Assembly: GCF_000327385.1 (NCBI RefSeq)
Contig: NW_008709379.1
Location: forward strand, 4,103,464 to 4,167,463
DNA length: 64,000 nt
Origin: Lottia gigantea
Taxonomy: Eukaryota > Mollusca > Gastropoda > Lottiidae
Reading direction: 5' to 3'
Below the pieces are notes generated by a model, which worked only from the letters and a program-made list of their open reading frames with translations, was not told the DNA's origin and ran no database searches. The translations under genes and the position numbers were made by a program. This document shows positions 51,801 to 62,842 of the stretch, in pieces. Position 1 is the stretch's first letter; every line of letters starts with the position of its first letter.

Positions 51801-54800
51801 GGATTAACTGGTCTTAAACTCAATTCACATGAACTTGTTAGTAGGGAATAATTCTTAATAATTTAAAATAAATGACATGAAAATTTCAAATATAATATGT
51901 ATATTTTGGAAATGAACTATGCTTGTTTCTTGGTTAATCACATTAAATCTCCTTGAAATTGGAAAAAATGGGCTTATGAAACTGTCTTGGAAAAATATCC
52001 CTTCCTTGCACACTGCATGGTGTTGCTCATCTTTATTTCAATTCCTTTCAAATTATTTTCAGGTCAATCTGGAGGAAGTGATGTATATCATGGACATCAA
52101 GATGGTTTAGATCAAAGAGATACTATAGACGTGTCATCACGTGTAGCCAGTCTAGCTGATGAGGCTATGACTAGAGATGATGATGATGATAATGAAGATG
52201 ATAATGATGATGGTAAAGAAGATGTTGGTGAAGATGACACAAAGCTACCATCTAGTAGTAAAAGTAAAGAAGAAATAGAAAATGAAGACACTCCAACAGT
52301 TGTAGAAGAGAAAAATATAAAATCAATTTGTGAGTGTTACCCTTGCTTATTACTAACAATATGATGTTTATTTTCAGGAATACATTGTATGTATACTGTA
52401 TATATATTGTGTATACTGTATATATATTGTGTATACTGTATATATATTGTGTATACTGTATATATATATTGTGTATACTGTATATATATTGTGTATACTG
52501 TATATATATTATGTATACTGTATATATATTGTGTATACTGTATATATATTGTGTATACTGTATATATATTGTGTATACTGTATATATATATTGTGTATAC
52601 TGTATATATATTGTGTATTCTGTATATATATTGTGTATACTGTATATATATTATGTATACTGTATATATATATTGTGCATACTGTATATATGTTGTGTAT
52701 ACTGTATATATATTGTGTATTCTGTATATATTGTTTCTGCTGTATATATTGTCCATTCTGTCTATATTGTGTATACTGTATATATTGTGTATTCTGTATA
52801 TATTGTGTATTCTGTATATATTGTTTCTACTGTATATATATATTGTGTATTCTGTATATATATTGTGTATACTGTATATATGTTGTGTATACTGTATATA
52901 TATTTTGTATTCAGTATATAGTGTGTATTTTGTATATTCCGTATATCTTTTATTTATTGTGTATATTGTGTAGGTGAAGAAATAATAAGTCGTCAGCATT
53001 CTACAACTGAGTATTTACCTGGTATGGTACATACTGACTCTCCACCTGGTCTCCTACCTAAATTCTCTTCATGGTCTTTATGTTGTCTTGGTAAACCTTC
53101 ATTTTATTCTCATTCGCAGGGTAAGTTGATAATCTTTATGGTTAATCCATATTGTCAAATACAGTAGATACCACTCAAAGGAATAATCAAATCATTTTGG
53201 TGGCACATGAGCATAACTTTATGGGAGATCTTCACTTATTGAAGGTGGTTGCTTAATGAAGGTGGTCCTGTGAGGAGGATTCACTGTAGCAGGAAATAAA
53301 CCTGCTGATTAAACAATAACATCTTTGGTTCTAAGAATCCTTACTACCATCCAATCCTTGGCCAAATATTTTGGCATATATAATTTTCATCGCAATTAAC
53401 ACTTTGGTTGACTGGGATAATTAAGAACGTCACTGCATAGATTAGAATGTCTGCCATTTCATCAATTAAACTATGCCAATGACAACATCTCATTCCTCAG
53501 ACTCTGAATGACTTATCTATGGTCTTTATCTTAAATGGATTTATTATTATTATTAGGTCTAGATCTACCAGGATTTCTAGCTGGAAGCAATTTTCTCTTA
53601 CCCTGGGATATTACTCTCAAAATCAGTAAAGAGAAATGGCCGACAGTTGGTGAAACTGCTGGCAAGAAAGGTAGACAGAAAAGATCTCATAAAGGTAGGT
53701 TTATTTATTTAGGCTTGCTCAATTTATATTTTTAAGCTCCCAACTTTCAAAACAGTGTCTATTTAACTACAGTTCCTTATATACTGTTGAACATTACTTT
53801 GCTGATATATTTTAAATACCTACAACAGGCATCCACCAAGACACATCACTATCTGCCTTTCAATCAGATAAAAGCTTCAAAACTTATTGTTTATTACTAG
53901 ATGCAGGAGAAGTTAGTCTACGAGTGTTTCTGGGTAATGAGTATGAGTGTCCTAGAGGTCATAGATTTTTCTGCAGTGGACCAGATAAGATTATAAAAGT
54001 ATCCAGTATGTGTAGTGTTAAAGATAATGCCAATAAATTATTAAATCTAGATATGCCTTTATATACACCTTGTCATTGCAGGTAAGAATTGTTCAATTAA
54101 TTGTTTCTGAAGAAAGGTGATAAAATATATCAAACGATGTTCAATCTATCTGACACAATAACTGAAGCTTTGGGACCTATTTGAGTCTCATTTTTTTATT
54201 TATATCTGCTAAATTAATTTTCATGATACATCTTGAAATTATGTATCATCATGTTAAATTTACATATTATTTCATCTATTAGATAAAATATCTGCACTTC
54301 TATCGGTTGATTTGTACGTCGCTCATATAACATAATTGTACCTTAGCCACAAAAGTACAGAGGGCTACATTGCTCAAGTCAATGAGCCTATATATTGATA
54401 TAGTACCAAAGTCGTTTTTGTCACCTGTGAATTCGATTAGGTTTCGATTTGCAGTGGCCTACAAATGAGATACCAGCGATTAGGCAATATGGCTGACTGC
54501 ACTGTTAACAAAAGAGGGTTGTCTATTAATATTAGCCAATGACATCTATGTTTATATAGACAACATTGATATTACTTAGCCAATAGTATAAATTACCAAT
54601 GACGTCACACATACTCGAATCGCCTAACCACCTACTGGGGCGGTTAGGTCGATTAGCCTAATCAGTTTAGGTAAACTGTCTCACAAATGCACCGATTAGC
54701 CTAAACGTCCTGGCTCACAAATGCACAAAATAGCCAATCTACCTCATCAAATCGTGCGACAAAAACGACTCAAATCTTATGTAGTGATTGTAAAATTATG

Positions 54801-55527
54801 TATATTTATTATAGGAGTACAAAAGGCTATATAGCTCAATTAATGAGGCTATATATAGTAACACCAGATGGACCAATTAGGATATTATTAAATCCTACAA
54901 TACAACCTGGTATAGCACCATGTCCACTATTTCATCCTGGTACTGATAAACCTATAGAATTACCATCCAATGGTGTCTGGTGTCTTAGATTACCGTATCC
55001 TTTTAGAAACTGTATATCATATATTCAAACACTCTCTAATTAGGAGTAAAAAATGGCCCCAACTCCTACACCACACTACTAACCAACTGAGTTTAAAACC
55101 AACCAATTTATTGGTTGCTGATGAAAGGTTTTCTGCTGGTACCAACTTTTGCCCTTATTTAAAGGGAACAAAGAATAGTTTCTTACTGAATCATAAATAG
55201 AAGTATATTGATCTATTGCTGGTTCATAGTTAAACTTAGGTACATGAACTTTTAATTATGCCATTTACCCGCTCATAATCCAGGATTTTCATAATGATAA
55301 GAGGAAGCATACAAACAAGTATTAAAATATTTAGAGTACTAGATTACTATTTCAGAAATAGTTTAATTCTTCTCAAAGTTTTGGCTATATTTCTTTAACC
55401 CTATAATAGACATGTTTACCAAGGTGATAGAGGTGTCTATAATATGCCGTCTGACCCTCAACAGTTTCACCAATGTCGATTGTTGAAGGGTGTATTTTCT
55501 TATAGAGAAAGTATTGGAGAGGGCTGA
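45815..55527 (+). CDS. SMG8: SMG8, nonsense-mediated decay factor
   Basis: Twenty exons: 45815-45870, 46466-46586, 46790-46825, 46978-47100, 47425-47508, 47735-47802, 47890-48061, 48412-48500, 49069-49199, 49456-49643, 49948-50087, 50584-50827, 51139-51279, 51557-51791, 52063-52329, 52974-53120, 53557-53694, 53901-54081, 54815-54994 and 55410-55527 (TGA). 952 aa; human SMG8 has 991. SMG8 pairs with SMG9 and holds the kinase SMG1 in check, controlling UPF1 phosphorylation. Landmarks: [12 protein letters not shown] at the G-like domain, [83 protein letters not shown] and [14 protein letters not shown]. Exon 15 is acidic (Asp/Glu runs) and least conserved. Exon 18 has a second possible acceptor 72 bp upstream (start 53829), in frame, adding 24 residues; the one chosen has the better pyrimidine tract and fits the human length. 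ATTAAA follows the stop by about 75 nt. Confidence 0.96.
48691..48975 (-). mobile_element. Fragment of the 160-bp-unit element, in SMG8 intron 8
   Basis: tttttatacgcccacatata, cgtatattgtcgg, ccctgtccatctgtcggtcc match the reverse complement of the right end of the element at 7,378-8,350. Further in, agttattgcccttg is the inverted caagggcaataact core. A short GTCC tandem is present. The far end is not defined. Confidence 0.75.
52380..52972. repeat. ~18-20 bp AT-rich tandem repeat filling SMG8 intron 15
   Basis: About thirty copies of tatatattgtgtatactg and close variants (tattct, tgtttct) fill nearly the whole 643-bp intron, ending right at the acceptor gtgtag. Units of 18 bp leave frames open on both strands, but the flanking exons are joined cleanly by GTGAGT at 52330 and TAG at 52973, so these frames are not coding. 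Confidence 0.95.
54346..54400 (+). pseudogene. Decayed partial copy of SMG8 exon 19
   Basis: Within intron 18, agtacagagggctacattgc tcaagtcaatgagcctatat aligns to the start of exon 19 (agtacaaaaggctatatagc, tcaattaatgaggctatata): about 35 of 42 aligned positions match with one 1-bp gap, which shifts the frame. The first eight codons read STEGYIAQ against STKGYIAQ in the real exon. An acceptor-like cttag lies just upstream. The simplest reading is a local duplication of the exon's 5' part, followed by decay. It is immediately left of a MITE. Confidence 0.65.
54410..54770. mobile_element. 361-bp MITE with 13-bp perfect TIRs
   Basis: AGTCGTTTTTGTC at 54410-54422 and its exact inverse GACAAAAACGACT at 54758-54770. 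The interior has several inverted gattaggc/gcctaatc motifs and a gacgtcac palindrome, so it can fold back on itself. In SMG8 intron 18, between the exon-19 relic and the real exon 19. The target duplication is unclear. Confidence 0.78.
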
Positions 55528-55892
55528 AAATTAACAACGCGAAATATATGGAAAGTGAATTCAGTGATAGTCTGTGATAAGTAATTAGTGCGGACAGTGA
55601 GGATTAAATACAATGGTTTTGTATTGTTCTGCTGTGCAGGGTGAGATCCTGGAATGCTGTGGATAAGCATTAAGGGAGTGGCACTGTCTAAGACAGATTT
55701 GAAAATTCTTCAATGATGCACTTGCTTAGATATGTTGAAATCTTGTTATGCTTCAATATATTGATCAAGTGTCCTAAATACAGCAATTGCAACTGATCTT
55801 TAAAAATTTAACAGACATCCATATCAATTCGGACTCTACTGGTATTCTTATACCACAAACAGTACTAAAAAAAGCTTACCAGACAAGGTAAC

Positions 55893-57010
55893 ATACGCCC
55901 ACTGGCTGCTGTAAGAAATGATTAAATTTTTCACAACAAAGATCAACATTATAATACAAATTTTCTCCAATTAAAGATCTTTATAATACATTTGTTGTTC
56001 AAAAACATATTTACTGTCCGTCATGTTGAGATTTTCCCCAAAATCTTTCTAAATCAATAGCAATAACGGAAATACATATAATGATTAAAATCATACTGTT
56101 CCCATGTCTTGAAGTCACGGCAAAACCTTAAAAGCAAATGATCAGTATATTCAAACACTCATCAACATGCACATTCTTTCAAAGTTCCACACTGTATTTT
56201 CTTTGATCTTTTTAGATTATATGTGGCGCCTTTAATTCCAAATAAAATAAGATATTGTCAAATTCAAACTGAGATATCAGTCGGATACAAAATGTAAGCT
56301 CTATCGTGTCTACAAGTCGAAGTTGAAGCGTTTATTAAGTCGTGGGAAATAACTCACAAACTGTTCATCCTATCATAACCATAGGCATTTTTACGCACTT
56401 AAATCTGATTCGATTACCCTAATCAGAATGACGTCACAAATCGAATCTGATTTATACTGCAGGATAAATAAACATTATACTATTTATAGTTTCGAAGATG
56501 GTGGCATGGCAGGAATAAATTTTCTATACCTCTCCATGTTGGACGCCATTACAAAAGCGAAAGTTAACAGAGCTACGACGCTCCAAAGTTGATATACTCG
56601 ATTAACGTATATCGATTTGATTCGCTGCTACAATAAATGCGCTGATTACCATAATCAAATTTGATTTGATACAGGATAAATGGTTTTTAGACCAAATCGA
56701 ATCAGACTAACCCAGGATAAATTCGACTCATATTTCGAACGTGACCGCACTCTCATCAATAAAAACATGTAAGTTTCATCGAGATCTAATAATTGAAACT
56801 TCTATTGCCTACAAGGCAAATTTGATGTGTTTTACCAAGTCAAGGGCAATTACACCAAACCTGTTCATGCGATTTAGACCTAATTTGAACGTGACCGAGA
56901 TTTCAACAATATATACATGTAAATTTTACGTGTTTATTATTAAGACAAGAAAAATAACTCCAAAACCATTCTTCCGATATTTATCAAATTCGAACTATGG
57001 TCTGCTTTGC
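55893..57010. mobile_element. Diverged member of the 160-bp-unit element family
   Basis: acatacgcccactgg at about 55,893 matches the left terminus at 7,380. The right part has the typical caagtcaagggcaattacac, gtgaccgagatttcaacaat and tgttcatgcgat segments. Units are much more eroded than at 7,530-8,290, so this is probably an older insertion. The right terminus is uncertain. Confidence 0.55.
56404..56706. mobile_element. Small inverted-repeat element nested in an older repeat
   Basis: TCTGATTCGATT at 56404-56415 and its inverse AATCGAATCAGA at 56695-56706. The interior has inverted gattaccctaatcag / ctgattaccataatc motifs, gacgtcac, and caggataaat repeated three times. Style and some motifs resemble the element at 54,410-54,770, so the two may be related. 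Confidence 0.55.
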
Positions 57011-57830
57011 GCGGACAACCGCAACTATCTAATCATGAGATACTATCAGATCAATTTATGCATGTCCAAGTAAATCAGCTGGGAGGCAATATTCATTGCT
57101 TACTGTCTTTAATTTTGAGGTTTCAATTTAACAATTCAATAGATGCCTATCATTATTTGTGCTTTAAGAAATTAGTTATTGTACATCAGAAAGAATCTCC
57201 ACTTTTTTGTCTCACGATTTTCATATTTTTACTAATATTGTTGTTTGATCAAGAAATTTCCCTTTTTTTCTTCAGTTCAAATGTGCTTTTTTTTTAGATA
57301 AAGATTTCATAGGGAAACCCTATGTGTGTAATTGTTCAATTAAGTTTTAAACAATTAGTATTCAATAGATTGATATTTGATGTATAAACATAACAAAACT
57401 GTCAATATGTTTGATTAAATTTCCTCACGTCAGCCAAATCGAGTAATCGATATTTGTAATCCTTCAGGTCATTGAAATCGAAAAGGGAATGAATTCAAGA
57501 GATTTTAAAATACTCCCCTTCTAAAAAGATCTGTCCTCAAATGTTAATGACGATTTTTAAATAAAGATATATTAAACCATTGCAAGGGTCGCCATTTTGG
57601 TAAGGCATAGATTCCGTCAACTCAAAAAATAGAGGTTGATTCGTCATTTGTGAAGGATTCACCTTAATATCAACAGCATTATTTATTGGTATTACGTATT
57701 ACAATATACAAAATAAACCATAGTAACTGTTTCTGATGTTACTCGTTAACATTCTTACCCTAGTAATGTGATTGTCTCCTAACACAATTTCTCTTTTGGA
57801 AAGCTTCAATGATGTTAGGAACTCATTTGA

Positions 57831-58013
57831 AGGGATAGGTGTGCCATTTTTTTGACCAATCATACTTTAATCTCAGAAACGTTAATTTTTTAGCTAACAT
57901 CAGTAATAATGTTCACAACTCACCATCTATATTTAATCCTTTAAATCCATGTGTATCCAGAATTATCAGGAATGATATTATTGAATGCCCCCCAAAATGG
58001 CATACCTGTCCTT
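57831..58013. mobile_element. ~183-bp MITE of the AGGACAGGTATGCC family
   Basis: Left end agggataggtgtgccatttt, right end (inverted) aggacaggtatgccattttg; the right end is the same as the left end of the element at 36,579. TTGA lies on the left and TTAA near the right, consistent with a decayed TTAA duplication. Confidence 0.75.
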
Positions 58014-58435
58014 TTAAAAAGATACAGCATTATGAATATATTTACGGACACTGACGCTGTAAGGCGTACCAAGTTTTACTCTTCGCTGCCTCACGATATC
58101 ACGCCAAAAGCATGTGATAAAATATAACCGAAATTGAGCATTTCTAGCGTCTTCTAACTCTATTCAAGAACAGCAATTGATCCCAACTCATCTCCATCAA
58201 TAATACAAATATTACCCCTGTTAAATGCCATCACAAATTTTTTCTATGATGATTTAGATCGATTATATTATATTAGACTGGAATTGATTTTGGTTTTAAA
58301 CAAATCGATAACATTGATTTAATGAAAGTAAATTAAGTGTCCACTGATCAACTTCGTTTATAATTACAAATTACATTTTTTACCGGTGGTGACATGTGAA
58401 GGAAGGGTTTATAAGGAAAACGTAAAATTATCATT

Positions 58436-61400
58436 ATGGAGGCTTCAGTATTTTTATGTAAGTTTATAAATGCAATATTTTTGACATTCTATTTACTAGA
58501 TTATTGATTTGTTGAAAATCCTTACTTTAAATATGATTGTAATGTTGCGTAACAAAATAAAAAAATTAAAATCATTGAATCAAGGCAGATTTTATGTACA
58601 ACAGTTTCCCATGGGTCCTTTTGGTTCGACAATAGTTCGACATACCAGGCCTTCTTGAAATATTTCAATATTTCTGATTTAGTTCTTTTATGTTTATAGG
58701 TTTTGGATTTTGGCAGGTTGTAGTTGGTCAGCTTCCTTCCCCGGTATCTCTTTGGCCATTAGCAAAATCTTCATTCTCTTACGATGTTATTAAAGGTGAA
58801 GATGGCGTATTCCCCAAATTAACTGACTGCTTCAAAGCTGACGAGACCGGAAATCCAGCTCTACGATATGGCGCGTTGTATTTGGACGATGTTGAAAACT
58901 CTTATATCGACATTGCAATACCTGGACCAAACATGGAGTCCTTTGCAATAAGCTTGCAGCTTTATGCCGAGCGTGATTCCTTTTCGGTGATGCACTTTTT
59001 GTCAGACAATAATGAAAATGGTGTTTCAACCATGGAAATAAGGATCACCGAAAGAGAATTAACTCTATTTCTTGAACATGTAGGATTCATATCGATAACA
59101 GATTTTTTGGATCTTAAGACATGGATAACGCTAACCTTTAGCTACAACTATGTATCAGGAGAATTTAAGGCGTATAAAAATGAAGACCTTGTAGAAAGCA
59201 CTATTGGTAACGCTAGAGTTAAACTAATTCTACCAGCAATTCTTAGACTTGGTAATCCACAAGTCGACCATATTCGGAACCAATTCAAGGGAATGATGAC
59301 CTGCTTAGCGTTTTACAACGTCTCTGAAGGATTTGACACCTATTTTCCTGACATGAAGACATATTGTGATGCTGCCTGGACAAATCCTCCCCCAATGGGT
59401 AAGTCAACCTTGATAAAATGAGTTATCTAGAATGAAGTATTAAATTGTAAAGGTTTATCAATTTATGCAAATTTGTAAAAACTAATCTTCAATGAATTCC
59501 AAAAATAATATATATGTTTCTAGTAGAATGAGCTTAAATCATTATGAATAAATTTAAATGAACTGTGAACAATGTGCTTGTACATATGTAAATAGTCATA
59601 TTGTTTCACTTCATTATGATTATGATATCTCCTTGCGAGATTGTGAATTAAATTATTATTATTAGAATCGGAACACTCAAGTATGGAATCAGAACCCAGC
59701 CAGTTATCCACTCCACCCTTAAAGAGTTTCTCGATGTTGTAGAGAAATTTGATATACACAATGAAAGTTTTCTCAGAATGGACTAGCTGTTAAAGATCAT
59801 TTACCAATAGCTCTAATAAATTTCTAGTCATTTTTAAATATCAAAAATTGTCATTACCGGTCTTATGAAACATCCGAATAAAACATTTTAAATGTAAGGA
59901 AATAATTTGAAAAAAGGAATGCTTAAGATACGTAATAGACAATACATTGCTAGGATAGGTTCAGCCATGCCGATTTATAAGCTTCTGTACATTGGATCGT
60001 TTGTTTCAGCTCCTGTCTGTTTCGATGAGACACCAGTTTGTCTGTTTCCTCTTGATGATGTGAATTATGTATGTGATGTCATTAAGCATGTTCAACCAGT
60101 AAACAAGGATACATGTTTCAGATTTTCTCAAAAGCATCCAGATCTACCCAATAATGCAATATATTTTGACGGTTCAATAACATCTACCGTTCAGTCGAGC
60201 ATTGCTATCAAATATTTCCAGAATGACTTTACAATCGCTTCGTTCTTATTTCTATCTGAAAATTCATTCGGAACTATATTGGAGGTAATCTTTGAATCAA
60301 AACCAATTTCCTGGACTGGAATCAGCAGAGTTGAAGTATCCGTCAACGGAACCCGACAGTTACTTGTTCAGCTATTTAATTCTGGTAAATGTGGCCTTTT
60401 AGTGACGACGCAATTGTCTTACAATACTTGGTACTCTTTTTCACTTCAAAGAATCGCTGATTCCAGGAAGCTCTCGATGGTTCTGGATGGTACTGAAGTG
60501 GATATAATTGATAGTTGTGATACTTCTGCTATTAATGACTCTTATACAGCATCATTGTTTCTTGGTGGTGGAAATAATCTGATGAACTATCAAGGGCAGA
60601 TGCGATGTCTACTGGTATTTGACTCTTGGTTGCATCCGTCTATTATTAATGCGCGACTTAAAACTATTTGTGGACAACAGCAAGCAGTAACAGGTTAGTT
60701 ATAGGATTTTCCAACTTGGTTCTTAAAACGTATATTTTAGGGAAATTTCCTTCAATTTAAAGTCCAATGAAACTGCTGCATATACTAGTATTCTGATCCG
60801 TATTGGTTGTGTATCGCTGTCCAACTGATTTTTAATTTATGATTCCGATATGATGACTGTTATGGTTTATACAGAATATTAACACTATTAATATGATGTG
60901 ATGATCTATAACGTTTGCTTGTTCTTTCAAGAGGGGAGAATGTCGCTAAGAGTCAAGAATTAACTTATTTGTTATGTAGCTGTCAGAGATAGTAACAATC
61001 ACAATGACTTTTCAAATGTTAAACTTATTTTTTCTACGAAAAACAATATTATTACATACAATATTATATCTAGTTAATGACTTATATTCTATTCAACTGA
61101 CACTACTTAAAATATTGGTACTAAACACGAGTTATATTCATGTGAAAACACTTCATCTTACTAGTGTTTATATTGAATACAACTGGGTTCAGTGTCCGGG
61201 TAACGTGATCTTTTCAATCTTTTTCATGAAAATATAAGAATTATAGTAATGACATTTCGTCATCTTCATATGATAATATAACGATTGAATGTATGTCTTG
61301 ATAACTTTGTTACTGTAATCGATTCGATGATGTCTTTTTGTCAGAGTAAGCATGCACGGCAAAGTGTAACATACGTCTACGACAAGCATCAAATATGATT

Positions 61401-62842
61401 ATAATGGTCAATGATATATCTCATCAATCCATATAATAAAAAACAGTTTAATCAAAATTGAATATTAATTGAGCTCCATTATAATAAAAATCTGATCTTG
61501 GCAAAATTTAATCTAAACAATCCATGTCAGCATACGAAGTGTCATCCAAATAGGATCAAAACTCTATTTTCCATATGTGTTAGCAAGCTAAATTAGTCAC
61601 CGTTCAGTTTAACATCGTCAAGTTCGAACTCGTCGAAGGGTTCATCATTCTGAATATCTGTTACAAGTTTCAATAAAATCCGCTACAATCCGATAGAACG
61701 TGTATCATAACGATACTAACGAGCATTCCCTATTGTGCTCAAGTTACCCGTGATCTGGACCTCCTAACAATGGCAATGTTTCTGATGCTTGACCGGTGAA
61801 ATTCAAATTGCTATGGACCTATTGTATGGAATGTAAAAACGGGAAAAGTCCAACATGAAAAAATCACATTCCAAGAAGTTTACATTTTATACCAAGAAAT
61901 TCATATCAAGTACCAAGAATTTTAATCATATACCAAAATCATAAAATTATACCAAGACTATGAGTTAGGTCTCAAGAACTGTATTTTATTTTTTTCCCCA
62001 AACAAGTAATGTCAGAAATTTTAATTATGTTCCAAGAAAATGGTCTGGTTATCTGTAAGATACGTTGGCTCACACACGACATATTTCACTTTTAATTTTG
62101 AAAACGTTGATTTTCACCTAGGTGAAAATTAATTTTTAATTAAAAACTTTAATGTTCACCTAGGTAATAATTATTTTCACCTAGGTGAAAATTAGGTGAT
62201 AATTCCTGTAATTTTGAATTAAAAACTTTAATTTTCACCCAGGTGATAATTATAGGTGAAAATTCGTGTAATTTTTAATTATAAACTTTAATTTTCACCT
62301 AGGTGAAAATAATTATCCCTAAGTGAAAATTAAAGTTTTTAATTAAACATTACAAGAATTATCACCTAATTTTCACCTAGAAAATTAATTTTCACCAAGT
62401 AAAAATTCTAAATAAAAAAGGGAAAATGTCTTATGTGAGCCACCGTAGTAAGATTCAAGATATCTCATTGAGATTAAAGCATTTTTCGATCCGTTTTGAA
62501 TTTGATTCGAGTGGCTCAATAATACCTTATTATTGTTTTCATTTATTTATCAACGACTTCATACATTTACATTATCTTCCAGGTAATTTATGTGACCAAC
62601 AACCAACCCTGAAGAGCCAGATGTTTATCAAGCTGAAGCCAGATTCAGTTCCTAAAATGGATATCGAACCATTTCATGTTATCTCGACCACAGATATAAG
62701 TCGTTGTTCCAGTCACTGCGTCGTGACTGAATTCTGTAGAGCTTTCACTCTTAGTGGATCTCGATGTTCACTTTATGATTTTGTGACAACCCAACATTTT
62801 AATTCAGTTGTGGGTACCGACTATTTCGTCTCACAATTTTAG
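58436..62842 (+). CDS. Secreted LamG-LamG-PAN protein
   Basis: Four exons: 58436-58457, 58700-59398, 60010-60693 and 62583-62842 (TAG). All introns are phase 1; 554 aa. Residues 1-18 form a signal peptide (MEASVFLCFGFWQVVVGQ). Residues of about 19-240 (exon 2) and 241-468 (exon 3) are two concanavalin-A/LamG-like beta-sandwich domains. Marks include ALYLDDVENSYIDIAIP, TWITLTFSYN, then AIYFDGSITSTVQSSIAI, NTWYSFSLQR and GGGNNLMNYQGQMRCLLVF. Exon 4 is a PAN/apple-like domain with the spacing CSSHCVVTEFCRAF then SRCSLYD. No membrane span follows, so the product is secreted, probably binding carbohydrate or protein ligands outside the cell. AATAAA lies 60 nt after the stop (62,902). Domains and exon structure are firm; exact ligand and orthologue are unknown. 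Confidence 0.9.
61835..62045. repeat. Degenerate taccaagaa-type short repeat
   Basis: In intron 3 of the LamG/PAN gene: about eight diverged copies of a motif of roughly 25 bp with ataccaagaa/attttaatcata. Adjacent to the palindrome cluster. Confidence 0.6.
62105..62400. repeat. Cluster of palindromes around CCTAGG
   Basis: The 18-bp perfect palindrome TTTTCACCTAGGTGAAAA occurs three times (62111-62128, 62174-62191, 62292-62309), along with several imperfect arms (ttcacccaggtg, ttcaccaagt, atcacctaattttcacctag) and repeated aattaaaaactttaa. Larger inverted arms (aactttaattttcac at about 62,284; gtgaaaattaaagttttt at about 62,323) can form extended hairpins. Lies in intron 3, about 180 bp before the PAN exon. 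Confidence 0.9.

Larger units (their letters stand above)
55528..58435. other. Intergenic, mostly element-derived
   Basis: After the SMG8 3' untranslated region the stretch is occupied by sequence related to the 160-bp-unit element (about 55,893-57,010), with another inverted-repeat element nested in it (56,404-56,706), and a MITE (57,831-58,013). No gene seen. The promoter of the LamG/PAN gene should lie at the right end. Confidence 0.6.

Noticed and set aside
52337-52999. Long Tyr/Ile/Val/Cys-rich open frames on both strands
   Set aside because: They come from an 18-bp intronic repeat; SMG8 exons 15 and 16 splice cleanly across it.
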